Assembly: GCF_001654915.1 (NCBI RefSeq)
Contig: NZ_LXEQ01000026.1
Reading direction: 5' to 3' (one strand)
Source of the DNA: Buttiauxella ferragutiae
GTDB lineage: Bacteria > Pseudomonadota > Gammaproteobacteria > Enterobacterales > Enterobacteriaceae
DNA: 64,000 bases
In this document: piece after piece, positions 15,614 to 23,875 of the stretch
Layout: the number at the start of each line of letters is the position of its first letter
Numbering within the stretch: the stretch's first letter is position 1
Program-made: the position numbers and the translations under genes
The notes under the pieces: model-generated
Told to the model about the DNA's origin: nothing
Seen by the model: the letters and a program-made list of their open reading frames with translations, nothing else
Database searches by the model: none

Positions 15614-16618
15614 TTAGAAATTCTCCTTCAGATTCAAGCCGCGGTATAGCGATCCGACCTGGTCGGCATAACCATTAAACAGCAGCGTCGGCTGGCGTTT
15701 TACATCCAGTACCCCACCTGATCCGATAAATCGCTCACTGGCTTGCGACCAGCGTGGGTGGTCAACATTTGGGTTTACGTTGGCATAAAATCCGTATTCA
15801 TTAGGTGCTGCCATATTCCAGGTGGTAGGCGGTAACTCGCTAACCAGTTTGATACTGACAATCGACTTTATTCCTTTAAAGCCGTATTTCCATGGCACGG
15901 TGAGTCGTATGGGTGCACCGTTTTGCGGTGGCAACGCTTTCCCGTAAACGCCGACCGTAAGTAGAGTCAGAGGGTGCATTGCTTCATCAAGACGCAATCC
16001 TTCGACGTAGGGATATTTCAACCCGCCACCGATAAAACGGTCCTTCTGCCCGGGCATTTGTTCCGGGTCGTAAAGCGTTTCGAAGGCGACATATTTTGCT
16101 TTGCTGGTGGGCTCGACTAGCGCGAGCAGTTTACTGAGTGGGAAACCTATCCACGGCACCACCATCGACCAGGCTTCGACACAACGCATCCGATAAATAC
16201 GCTGTTCCAGTGGGAATTTCTTATAAAGATCGTCAAGGTCAAGTGTTTGTGGTTTTGCCACCTCACCGCTAATTGTGATTTTCCACGGATCGGTCTTTAA
16301 GCTTCCGGCATTGGCTGCTGGGTCGGCCTTATCAAGGCCAAATTCGTAGAAATTGTTGTAACCCGTCACTTTGTCTTCTGGGGTCATGGCGAGTTTTGCC
16401 TGCCATTGTTCAGGCTGGCTAAATTGCAGGGGTTTTCCCGATGGCGCGGGTGGCCTGTCGTTCCCTTTAAACCAGGAGAGAATATCAGCATGGGCAGTTT
16501 GAGGAAGCGAGAGAGCCGCGGCACTGATGCCCAGCGCTTTCAGCACCTGGCGGCGTTTCAGCATAAAAACCGATTCGGGTGTGACATCTGCTTCCGTAAA
16601 GCGGGTTACTTTTTTCAT
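15614..16618 (-). CDS. msrP: MsrP, periplasmic methionine sulfoxide reductase
   Basis: A 334-residue molybdopterin enzyme that repairs oxidised methionines in periplasmic proteins. It has a twin-arginine signal KRRQVLKALG at residues 21-30, with cleavage expected after TAHA (residue 44), and the molybdenum-ligand cysteine in YRMRCVEAWSMV near residue 146. ATG 16618 is chosen because GGAGA lies eight bases upstream; the earlier ATG at 16633 places that ribosome site inside the frame. It is divergent from csrD. Confidence 0.95.
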   Translation of the reverse strand: MKKVTRFTEADVTPESVFMLKRRQVLKALGISAAALSLPQTAHADILSWFKGNDRPPAPSGKPLQFSQPEQWQAKLAMTPEDKVTGYNNFYEFGLDKADPAANAGSLKTDPWKITISGEVAKPQTLDLDDLYKKFPLEQRIYRMRCVEAWSMVVPWIGFPLSKLLALVEPTSKAKYVAFETLYDPEQMPGQKDRFIGGGLKYPYVEGLRLDEAMHPLTLLTVGVYGKALPPQNGAPIRLTVPWKYGFKGIKSIVSIKLVSELPPTTWNMAAPNEYGFYANVNPNVDHPRWSQASERFIGSGGVLDVKRQPTLLFNGYADQVGSLYRGLNLKENF

Positions 16619-16756
16619 CTTGTTCTCCGGCATGGCTTTATAGGCTAAGCATGACGGAGAACGCTGAACCCTGCGAATATGTCACAAAAAATTGAAACTT
16701 AAAGAAGGGATAGGTTTCGTTGCGGTTGCGTTAATGGGATACCTGCCGATGAAGGC

Positions 16757-16803
16757 TATACTTGAATTTCGGTGTATTTACGTATCCTTTGCAACAAAGG
16801 ATA
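16757..16803 (+). promoter_or_regulatory. csrD -10 element and leader hairpin
   Basis: TATACT at 16757-16762 is a plausible -10, without a good -35 at the usual distance. Just downstream a perfect 9-bp dyad TATCCTTTG-CAA-CAAAGGATA (16783-16803) would form in the leader. The csrD coding start is 100 bases further on. Confidence 0.4.
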
Positions 16804-16902
16804 AGAATCTGTTCACCGTGTTTGCCTGAATTGCTCTTTTACTATGTAATGCCGCATCAAGTCAGGCTGGTCTTATCTTCACCAAACGGAGTTAACTCAA
16901 GG

Positions 16903-18843
16903 ATGCGATTAACGACGAAACTTTCTGCTTTTATGACGTTGCTGACTGGCCTCGCTATTTTTGTGACGCTCGTGGGTTGTTCATTAAGCTTCTTTAATGC
17001 GATGCATTTTAAAGTTCATCAGCGTGTGGTGGCGGTTGCCACAATCATTGATAACGATTTGGTTTCAAGCTCTCCAGAAGAACTGATCAATCGCCTCAAC
17101 GAAGTGATGGTGCCCATTGATATCACCGAGGTGAAATTCAAAATAGGCAGCAACACGGTTTACCAACATCAGTTGAGCCAATCCTACCGTTTACTGGGCA
17201 ATAGCTACAGTTTTCGTACCGTGACTGTTGAGTTAATGAAGCATCCGGGGATGTTCCTCTCTCTCACCTATCGCGATCCTGTCGCGAATTACTACAACTC
17301 ACTTTTCACTACCGTTCCACTTTCTATCACGGTTGGCTTCATGCTTATCGTGCTGTTTTTTGCTATCCGCTGGATGAAAAAGCAGCTCGCCGGGCAAGAG
17401 TTACTGGAGAACCGGGCGCGAAGGATTCTGAACGGTGAAAGAGGCGTTGAAGTGCGCGGATCGGTACTGGAATGGCCTCCGAAAGCCAGTAGCGCTTTGG
17501 ACTTGTTGCTTTCCGATCTGCAAAACGCGAACGATCAACGCAGCAGAATGGACACCTTGATTCGTGCTTTTGCGGCGCAGGATGCGAAAACAGGCCTGAA
17601 TAATCGTCTGTTTTTTGATAATCAACTGGCGACGTTGCTGGATGAACAAGAGCAAGTGGGCGCGCATGGTGTAGTGATGATCATCCGTCTGCCCGATTTT
17701 GACACCCTGCATGAAACATGGGGGCGCGCGGCGGTAGAGGAGTACTTATTTACCCTCATCAATCTGTTGTCGACATTTGTGATGCGTTATCCCGGCGCAT
17801 TACTGGCACGTTATTTCCGCAGCGATTTTGCCGTTTTGTTACCTCATCGCACATTAAAAGAAGCCGATAGTATTGCCAGCCAGTTGCTGAAAGCCGTTGA
17901 TACCTTGCCGCCAACCCGAATGCTCGACCGCAATGACATGATGCATATCGGTATTTGTGCATGGCGTAGCGGGCAAACCAAAGAGCAGGTGATGGAGAAC
18001 GCGGAAGTCGCGACGCGTAATGCTTCGTTGCAAGGGGCGAACAGTTGGTCGGTCTATGACGATAGTTTGCCGGAAAAAGGGCGCGGCAATGTGAAATGGC
18101 GTACGCTCATTGAGCAAGTGTTACAACGCGGTGGCCCACGCTTCTATCAAAAACCGGCGGTAATGCGTAATGGCTACGTACATCATCGTGAAATCATGTG
18201 TCGGATTTTTGACGGCGAACAAGAAGTGCTTGCAGCAGAATATTTGCCGATGGTGAAGCAGTTTGGTTTAGCGGAACAATATGACCGACAAACCATCGCC
18301 CGATTGTTACCTTTAGCCGGTTTCTGGCCCGAAGAAACACTGGCTATTCAGGTGTCTGTAGAATCACTGATTCGGGCTCCGTTCCAGCGTTGGTTGCGTG
18401 ATGCGTTGATGCAGTCAGAAAAATCGCTTCGACGACGTATTCTTTTTGAACTTGCAGAGGCAGATGTCTGTCAACACATCAGCCGTTTGCAGCCTGTGAT
18501 TCGCTTGATTAAAGCTTTGGGTGCTCGTATTGCTGTCTCCCAGGCGGGTTTGACCGTAGTGAGCGCTTCTTATATTAAGGAGTTGGATGTGGAGTTGATA
18601 AAGCTGCATCCGGGGCTCGTGCGAAACATTGAGAAACGAACTGAAAATCAGTTGTTTGTACAGAGCCTGGTTGAGGCCTGTAATGGGACTCAGACGCAAG
18701 TTTTTGCGGTCGGAGTCAGAACGCGAAGTGAATGGCAGACACTGGTGGAGAAAGGCGTGGCGGGTGCTCAAGGTGATTTTTTTGCGGCATCTCAACCACT
18801 AGACAGCAACGTGAAAAAATATTCGCAAAGATACTCGGTTTAA
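16903..18843 (+). CDS. csrD: CsrD, RNase E specificity factor for CsrB/CsrC RNAs
   Basis: A 646-residue membrane protein that directs RNase E to degrade the regulatory RNAs CsrB and CsrC, freeing CsrA. Two N-terminal membrane spans (residues about 10-32 and 135-157) flank a periplasmic part; then come degenerate GGDEF (RSDF at the active site) and EAL (REIMCRIF in place of EAL) domains, so no cyclic-di-GMP turnover is expected. ATG 16903 (MRLTTKLSAF) gives the exact E. coli length; the open frame extends 141 bases further upstream without support. Confidence 0.96.
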   Translation: MRLTTKLSAFMTLLTGLAIFVTLVGCSLSFFNAMHFKVHQRVVAVATIIDNDLVSSSPEELINRLNEVMVPIDITEVKFKIGSNTVYQHQLSQSYRLLGNSYSFRTVTVELMKHPGMFLSLTYRDPVANYYNSLFTTVPLSITVGFMLIVLFFAIRWMKKQLAGQELLENRARRILNGERGVEVRGSVLEWPPKASSALDLLLSDLQNANDQRSRMDTLIRAFAAQDAKTGLNNRLFFDNQLATLLDEQEQVGAHGVVMIIRLPDFDTLHETWGRAAVEEYLFTLINLLSTFVMRYPGALLARYFRSDFAVLLPHRTLKEADSIASQLLKAVDTLPPTRMLDRNDMMHIGICAWRSGQTKEQVMENAEVATRNASLQGANSWSVYDDSLPEKGRGNVKWRTLIEQVLQRGGPRFYQKPAVMRNGYVHHREIMCRIFDGEQEVLAAEYLPMVKQFGLAEQYDRQTIARLLPLAGFWPEETLAIQVSVESLIRAPFQRWLRDALMQSEKSLRRRILFELAEADVCQHISRLQPVIRLIKALGARIAVSQAGLTVVSASYIKELDVELIKLHPGLVRNIEKRTENQLFVQSLVEACNGTQTQVFAVGVRTRSEWQTLVEKGVAGAQGDFFAASQPLDSNVKKYSQRYSV

Positions 18844-19151
18844 CCTGCCGTTTATGAATATTTCACGTAGAATAACGCGCGCTGCATCTCAAGGGGGCTA
18901 ATACGCCTGCTGACCAGATTGTTGAAGCATGAAATGAACCCGGTTTGCTTCCTTGCACTGTTCGTTTAACCTACAGCGTTTGTTTGTTTCCTCGGCAGTT
19001 CGAGGATAAACGTGTCGAAAGTGTATTAGTCGTAGTAAACTGCACAATTTTTCACCATTGCAGAACATTTTTGCGCCTTGTCGCTGCAATGAGTGGTTGG
19101 TAAAGTAAGCGGATTTTGTTTCCGCCCCAGCTTTCAGGATTATCCCTTAGT
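18844..19151 (+). promoter_or_regulatory. Leader region of the mre genes
   Basis: No gene is supported in these 308 bases. By position it holds the mreB promoters. A small dyad TCCTCG-GCAGTT-CGAGGA lies at 18989-19006. The sequence just before mreB, AGGATTATCCCTTAGT, contains the ribosome site. I cannot assign a specific promoter. Confidence 0.5.
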
Positions 19152-20195
19152 ATGTTGAAAAAATTTCGTGGCATGTTTTCCAATGACCTGTCCATTGACC
19201 TGGGTACCGCGAATACCCTGATTTATGTGAAAGGACAAGGCATCGTACTGAATGAGCCATCTGTCGTGGCTATTCGCCAGGATCGTGCCGGTTCACCTAA
19301 AAGTGTTGCGGCTGTCGGCCATGATGCTAAACAGATGCTGGGTCGTACCCCCGGCAACATCGCAGCTATCCGTCCGATGAAAGATGGCGTTATTGCCGAT
19401 TTCTTCGTGACCGAAAAAATGCTGCAACACTTCATCAAACAAGTGCATAGCAACAGCTTTATGCGCCCAAGCCCACGCGTACTGGTTTGTGTGCCAGTTG
19501 GCGCAACTCAAGTTGAACGTCGCGCGATTCGTGAATCTGCGCAAGGTGCAGGTGCTCGTGAAGTCTTCTTAATTGAAGAACCAATGGCTGCGGCTATCGG
19601 TGCTGGCCTGCCAGTTTCTGAAGCAACCGGTTCAATGGTTGTGGATATCGGTGGTGGTACAACTGAAGTTGCCGTTATTTCTCTGAACGGCGTGGTTTAC
19701 TCCTCTTCCGTACGCATCGGTGGTGACCGCTTCGACGAAGCCATCATTAATTATGTGCGTCGTAACTACGGTTCACTGATTGGTGAAGCCACTGCTGAAC
19801 GTATCAAACACGAAATTGGTTCTGCTTACCCAGGCGATGAAGTGCTTGAAATCGAAGTGCGTGGCCGTAACCTGGCTGAGGGTGTTCCACGCGGCTTTAC
19901 CCTGAATTCCAATGAAATCCTCGAAGCCCTGCAAGAGCCATTGACGGGGATCGTGAGTGCGGTGATGGTTGCACTGGAGCAGTGCCCACCAGAGCTGGCG
20001 TCCGATATCTCTGAGCGCGGTATGGTTCTGACTGGTGGTGGCGCATTGCTGCGTAACCTTGACCGTCTGCTGATGGAAGAAACAGGCATTCCGGTAGTAG
20101 TTGCAGAAGATCCATTGACTTGCGTAGCCCGTGGCGGTGGCAAGGCACTGGAGATGATCGACATGCACGGCGGCGACTTGTTCAGCGAAGAGTAA
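19152..20195 (+). CDS. mreB: Rod shape-determining actin homolog MreB
   Basis: A 347-residue bacterial actin that polymerises under the inner membrane and guides the elongation machinery. Nucleotide-binding motifs are DLGTANTLIYVKG (phosphate 1), DIGGGTTEVAVISL (phosphate 2) and TGGGALLRNLD (adenosine). The N-terminal amphipathic MLKKFRGMF helix anchors it to the membrane. ATG 19152 gives that helix; the frame extends 36 bases upstream without a better site. It is followed by an intercistronic terminator before mreC. Confidence 0.98.
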   Translation: MLKKFRGMFSNDLSIDLGTANTLIYVKGQGIVLNEPSVVAIRQDRAGSPKSVAAVGHDAKQMLGRTPGNIAAIRPMKDGVIADFFVTEKMLQHFIKQVHSNSFMRPSPRVLVCVPVGATQVERRAIRESAQGAGAREVFLIEEPMAAAIGAGLPVSEATGSMVVDIGGGTTEVAVISLNGVVYSSSVRIGGDRFDEAIINYVRRNYGSLIGEATAERIKHEIGSAYPGDEVLEIEVRGRNLAEGVPRGFTLNSNEILEALQEPLTGIVSAVMVALEQCPPELASDISERGMVLTGGGALLRNLDRLLMEETGIPVVVAEDPLTCVARGGGKALEMIDMHGGDLFSEE

Positions 20196-20210
20196 TCAGC
20201 CGCACGTAAG

Positions 20211-20237
20211 GGGCAGTCATCAAGACTGCCCTTTCTT
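20211..20237 (+). terminator. Intercistronic terminator between mreB and mreC
   Basis: GGGCAGTC-ATCAA-GACTGCCC followed by TTTCTTG sits 15 bases after mreB. A stem here should trim readthrough and give more MreB than MreC/D. Confidence 0.8.
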
Positions 20238-20262
20238 GCTGGCCCTGGAATACGCATAGCCT

Positions 20263-21267
20263 ATGAAGCCAATTTTTAGCCGTGGCCCTTCGTTACAGTT
20301 TCGCCTGATTTTGGCGGTGCTGGTGGCGATTGGTGTAATGATTGCCGATAGTCGCCTGGGTACGTTCAGTCAGATTCGAACGTATATGGATACTGCCGTC
20401 AGCCCTTTCTATTTTGTCTCAAATGGTCCCCGTGAATTGCTCGACAGCGTCTCGCAAACACTGGCATCACGCGACCAGCTAGAACTCGAAAATCGTGCAC
20501 TGCGTCAGGAATTGATCCTGAAAAACAGCGAATTACTGATGATGGGTCAATATCGTCAGGAAAACGCACGCCTGCGCGAACTGCTTGGCTCACCGTTGCG
20601 TCAGGACGAGCAAAAAATGGTGACTCAGGTTATCTCTACCGTTAACGATCCTTACAGTGACCAGGTGGTTATTGATAAAGGCAGCGTGAACGGCGTCTAT
20701 GAAGGTCAACCCGTCATCAGTGATAAAGGTGTCGTAGGTCAGGTTGTCGCGGTGGCGAAACTCACTAGCCGTGTTTTACTGATTTGTGATGCTACCCATG
20801 CGCTGCCTATTCAGGTACTGCGTAATGACATCCGCATTATCGCGGCGGGTAACGGCTGTACTGACGATCTGCAACTGGAACATTTACCGGCTAATACTGA
20901 TATTCGCGTAGGCGATGTATTGGTGACATCTGGTTTGGGTGGCCGCTTCCCGGAAGGCTATCCTGTGGGCGTCGTTTCTTCAGTGAAGCTTGATACTCAG
21001 CGTGCATACACGGTTATTCAGGCTCGTCCGACTGCTGGCTTACAACGTCTGCGTTATTTGCTGCTGTTGTGGGGCGCGGATCGCGAAGGGAAAACCCCGA
21101 TGCCGCCTGATGAAGTTCATCGCGTGGCGAATGAGCGCCTGATGCAAATGATGCCGCAGGTTTTACCAGCGGCTGATTCTGTCGGGCCACCAGCTCCGGT
21201 TCCTCCTCCGGCAACGGGCATTACGACTCCAGCCCCTGCTGCACCTGCAAGCCTGGGAGGGCAGTAG
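20263..21267 (+). CDS. mreC: Rod shape-determining protein MreC
   Basis: A 334-residue bitopic inner-membrane protein that links MreB to the periplasmic wall synthases. It has a membrane span at about residues 12-30, a coiled coil at about 65-110 (ASRDQLELENRALRQELILK), and the beta-barrel periplasmic domain with DPYSDQVVIDKGSVNGVYEG. The Pro/Ala-rich C-terminal tail (residues about 295-334) is shorter than the E. coli tail, whose protein is 367 residues. Stop codon overlaps the mreD start by one base. Confidence 0.97.
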   Translation: MKPIFSRGPSLQFRLILAVLVAIGVMIADSRLGTFSQIRTYMDTAVSPFYFVSNGPRELLDSVSQTLASRDQLELENRALRQELILKNSELLMMGQYRQENARLRELLGSPLRQDEQKMVTQVISTVNDPYSDQVVIDKGSVNGVYEGQPVISDKGVVGQVVAVAKLTSRVLLICDATHALPIQVLRNDIRIIAAGNGCTDDLQLEHLPANTDIRVGDVLVTSGLGGRFPEGYPVGVVSSVKLDTQRAYTVIQARPTAGLQRLRYLLLLWGADREGKTPMPPDEVHRVANERLMQMMPQVLPAADSVGPPAPVPPPATGITTPAPAAPASLGGQ

Positions 21268-21755
21268 TGGGTAGTTACCGTAGCCAGGGCCGTTGGGTCA
21301 TCTGGCTTTCTTTCCTCGTCGCCTTGTTGTTACAAGTCATGCCCTGGCCTGACGATTTAAAAATCTATCGTCCTGACTGGGTATTACTGATCCTGCTGTA
21401 CTGGATCCTGGCTCTGCCACACCGCGTAAATGTAGGCACAGGTTTTGTGGTGGGTGCCATACTGGATTTAATCAGCGGCTCTACCCTTGGCGTGCGCGCA
21501 TTATCTCTGAGCATCGTTGCTTATCTGGTGGCGTTAAAGTACCAGCTATTCCGCAATCTCGCGCTTTGGCAACAGGCTTTGGTGGTTATGCTGTTGTCAT
21601 TGATGACAGATGTCATTGTTTTCTGGTCTGAATTTTTAGTTATCAATGTCTCTTTCCGCCCAGAAATTTTCTGGAGCAGCGTGGTCAATGGTGTACTGTG
21701 GCCATGGATATTCTTGTTGATGCGTAAAATTCGCCAACAATTTGCAGTGCAATAG
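21267..21755 (+). CDS. mreD: Rod shape-determining membrane protein MreD
   Basis: A 162-residue polytopic inner-membrane protein with about five hydrophobic spans that acts with MreC, RodA and PBP2. The start is GTG at 21267, sharing one base with the mreC stop (TAGTG), so translation is coupled. The family motif GTGFVVGAILDLISGSTLGV is intact. Length equals the E. coli protein. Confidence 0.97.
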   Translation: MGSYRSQGRWVIWLSFLVALLLQVMPWPDDLKIYRPDWVLLILLYWILALPHRVNVGTGFVVGAILDLISGSTLGVRALSLSIVAYLVALKYQLFRNLALWQQALVVMLLSLMTDVIVFWSEFLVINVSFRPEIFWSSVVNGVLWPWIFLLMRKIRQQFAVQ

Positions 21756-21763
21756 GATTGAAC

Positions 21764-22357
21764 ATGACATCTTTGTATCTGGCATCCGGCTCCCCGCGTC
21801 GTCAGGAATTACTGACTCAGTTGGGTGTGTCGTTTGAGCGCATCATTACTGATGTAGAAGAACAGCGTCTTAGCCATGAAAGCGCACAGCAGTATGTCGT
21901 GCGCCTGGCGCGTGATAAAGCGCGGGCAGGCGTTGCGCTCGCGCAACATGACTTACCTGTCCTGGGTGCCGATACGATTGTTATCTACAATGGCAAGGTG
22001 TTGGAAAAACCTAAAGATGAACAACACGCTGCTGAGATGTTGCGTATGTTATCCGGGAATCAGCACCAGGTAATGACGGCTGTTGCGCTGGCAGACCGTG
22101 AATCTTTGCTGGATTGTCTGGTAACGACTGAAGTGACTTTTCGTGCATTATCAGAACAGGATATCGCGGGTTATGTGGCCTGCGGTGAACCGATGGATAA
22201 AGCAGGTGCATACGGTATTCAAGGGCTTGGTGGCTGTTTTGTCAGGAAGATTAATGGCAGCTATCATGCAGTAGTCGGTTTACCGCTTGTTGAAACTTAT
22301 GAATTGCTGAGTAATTTTCACGCATTGCGTGATGGACGAGGAAAACATGACGGCTGA
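21764..22357 (+). CDS. yhdE: dTTP/UTP pyrophosphatase (Maf family, YhdE)
   Basis: A 197-residue Maf nucleotide pyrophosphatase that hydrolyses dTTP, UTP and modified pyrimidine nucleotides. The signature SGSPRRQELLTQLG is at the N-terminus, with the catalytic LGADTIVIYNGKVLEKPKD and the DKAGAYGIQGLGG loop. ATG 21764 (MTSLYLASG) is preferred to TTG 21758 on homology, with AGGAT upstream. It overlaps rng by 11 bases. Confidence 0.96.
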   Translation: MTSLYLASGSPRRQELLTQLGVSFERIITDVEEQRLSHESAQQYVVRLARDKARAGVALAQHDLPVLGADTIVIYNGKVLEKPKDEQHAAEMLRMLSGNQHQVMTAVALADRESLLDCLVTTEVTFRALSEQDIAGYVACGEPMDKAGAYGIQGLGGCFVRKINGSYHAVVGLPLVETYELLSNFHALRDGRGKHDG

Positions 22358-23816
22358 ATTATTAGTCAACGTGACGCCATCGGAAACTCGGGTGGCTTAC
22401 ATTGATGGTGGAATACTGCAAGAGATTCACATTGAACGCGAAGCACGCCGCGGGATCGTAGGGAATATCTACAAAGGTCGTGTAAGCCGGGTGCTTCCCG
22501 GGATGCAGGCGGCATTTGTAGATATTGGCCTTGATAAGGCAGCGTTTCTTCACGCTTCTGACATCATGCCGCATACCGAATGTGTGGCGGGAGAAGAGCA
22601 GAAAAATTTCACCGTACGCGATATCTCCGAGTTGGTGCGTCAGGGCCAGGACTTAATGGTTCAAGTGGTGAAAGACCCGCTGGGTACCAAAGGTGCTCGT
22701 TTGACTACCGATATCACGCTGCCATCTCGTTATTTGGTCTTTATGCCAGGAGCTTCCCACGTTGGCGTATCCCAGCGCATTGAAAGTGAAGCCGAGCGTG
22801 AACGTCTTAAACGTGTAGTGAATGCGTATTGCGATGAGCAAGGCGGATTCATTATTCGCACCGCAGCTGAAGGCGTATGCGAAGACGATTTAGCTTCAGA
22901 TGCGGCTTACCTCAAGCGTGTCTGGACCAAAGTCAGCGAGCGCAAAAAACGTAACAAAACCCGCTGCCAACTTTACGGTGAATTAGCACTGGCGCAGCGC
23001 GTACTGCGTGATTTTGCCGATGCCGCACTTGACCGAATTCGTGTCGACTCCCGTCTGACTTACGACATGCTGCTGGAGTTTACCGCAGAATACATGCCGG
23101 AAATGCACAACAAAATCGAACACTACAGTGGTCGCCAGCCTATTTTTGATTTGTTCGACGTTGAGAACGAAATCCAACGTGCGCTGGAGCGAAAAGTTGA
23201 GCTGAAATCAGGTGGTTACCTGGTTATCGACCAGACTGAAGCGATGACGACTGTGGATATCAACACCGGGGCTTTCGTTGGCCACCGCAATCTTGATGAC
23301 ACCATTTTCAATACCAATATTGAAGCGACACAGGCGATAGCTCGCCAGTTACGTTTGCGTAATCTCGGCGGCATAATCATTATTGATTTCATCGATATGA
23401 GTAATGAAGACCATCGCCGACGCGTGCTGCACTCCCTCGAGCAGGCATTGAGTAAAGATCGCGTGAAAACCAGTATTAATGGTTTCTCACAGCTTGGGCT
23501 GGTTGAGATGACACGCAAACGCACGCGTGAAAGTGTTGAACATGTGCTTTGCAACGATTGTCCAACTTGCCATGGTCGCGGTACGGTGAAAACGGTTGAA
23601 ACGGTGTGTTATGAAATTATGCGTGAAATTGTGCGCGTGCATCATGCTTATGATTCCGACCGTTTCCTGGTTTACGCATCACCTGCTGTGGGGGAAGCGC
23701 TGAAAAGCGAAGAGTCCCATTCATTGGCAGAAGTGGAAATTTTTGTCGGCAAGCAAGTCAAAGTTCAGATCGAGCCGCTCTATAATCAAGAGCAGTTCGA
23801 CGTCGTTATGATGTAA
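22347..23816 (+). CDS. rng: Ribonuclease G
   Basis: A 489-residue endoribonuclease of the RNase E/G family that trims the 5' end of 16S rRNA and cleaves some mRNAs. It shows an S1 domain (about residues 35-125), the catalytic aspartates in TTVDINTGAFVG and IIIIDFIDM, and the zinc-link CPTCHGRG. ATG 22347 (MTAELLVNVTP) inside the maf end matches the family start and length. Operon partners mreBCD and maf are the usual ones. Confidence 0.97.
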   Translation: MTAELLVNVTPSETRVAYIDGGILQEIHIEREARRGIVGNIYKGRVSRVLPGMQAAFVDIGLDKAAFLHASDIMPHTECVAGEEQKNFTVRDISELVRQGQDLMVQVVKDPLGTKGARLTTDITLPSRYLVFMPGASHVGVSQRIESEAERERLKRVVNAYCDEQGGFIIRTAAEGVCEDDLASDAAYLKRVWTKVSERKKRNKTRCQLYGELALAQRVLRDFADAALDRIRVDSRLTYDMLLEFTAEYMPEMHNKIEHYSGRQPIFDLFDVENEIQRALERKVELKSGGYLVIDQTEAMTTVDINTGAFVGHRNLDDTIFNTNIEATQAIARQLRLRNLGGIIIIDFIDMSNEDHRRRVLHSLEQALSKDRVKTSINGFSQLGLVEMTRKRTRESVEHVLCNDCPTCHGRGTVKTVETVCYEIMREIVRVHHAYDSDRFLVYASPAVGEALKSEESHSLAEVEIFVGKQVKVQIEPLYNQEQFDVVMM

Positions 23817-23875
23817 CTCGCTGCACGGATAGTGCAGATTTGAGTTCCGCTCCGGCGGCAAACAAGGAGATTTTC

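Noticed and set aside
16762..16902. N-terminal extension of CsrD by 47 residues
   Set aside because: The extension covers the likely promoter and leader hairpin, and the conserved start MRLTTKLSAF gives the E. coli length.
17800..18250. CsrD as an active diguanylate cyclase or phosphodiesterase
   Set aside because: The GGDEF position reads RSDF and the EAL position is REIM, the degenerate forms normal for CsrD.
23840..23875. TTG start for YhdP
   Set aside because: GTG 23876 has AAGGAGA at the right distance and matches the family length.
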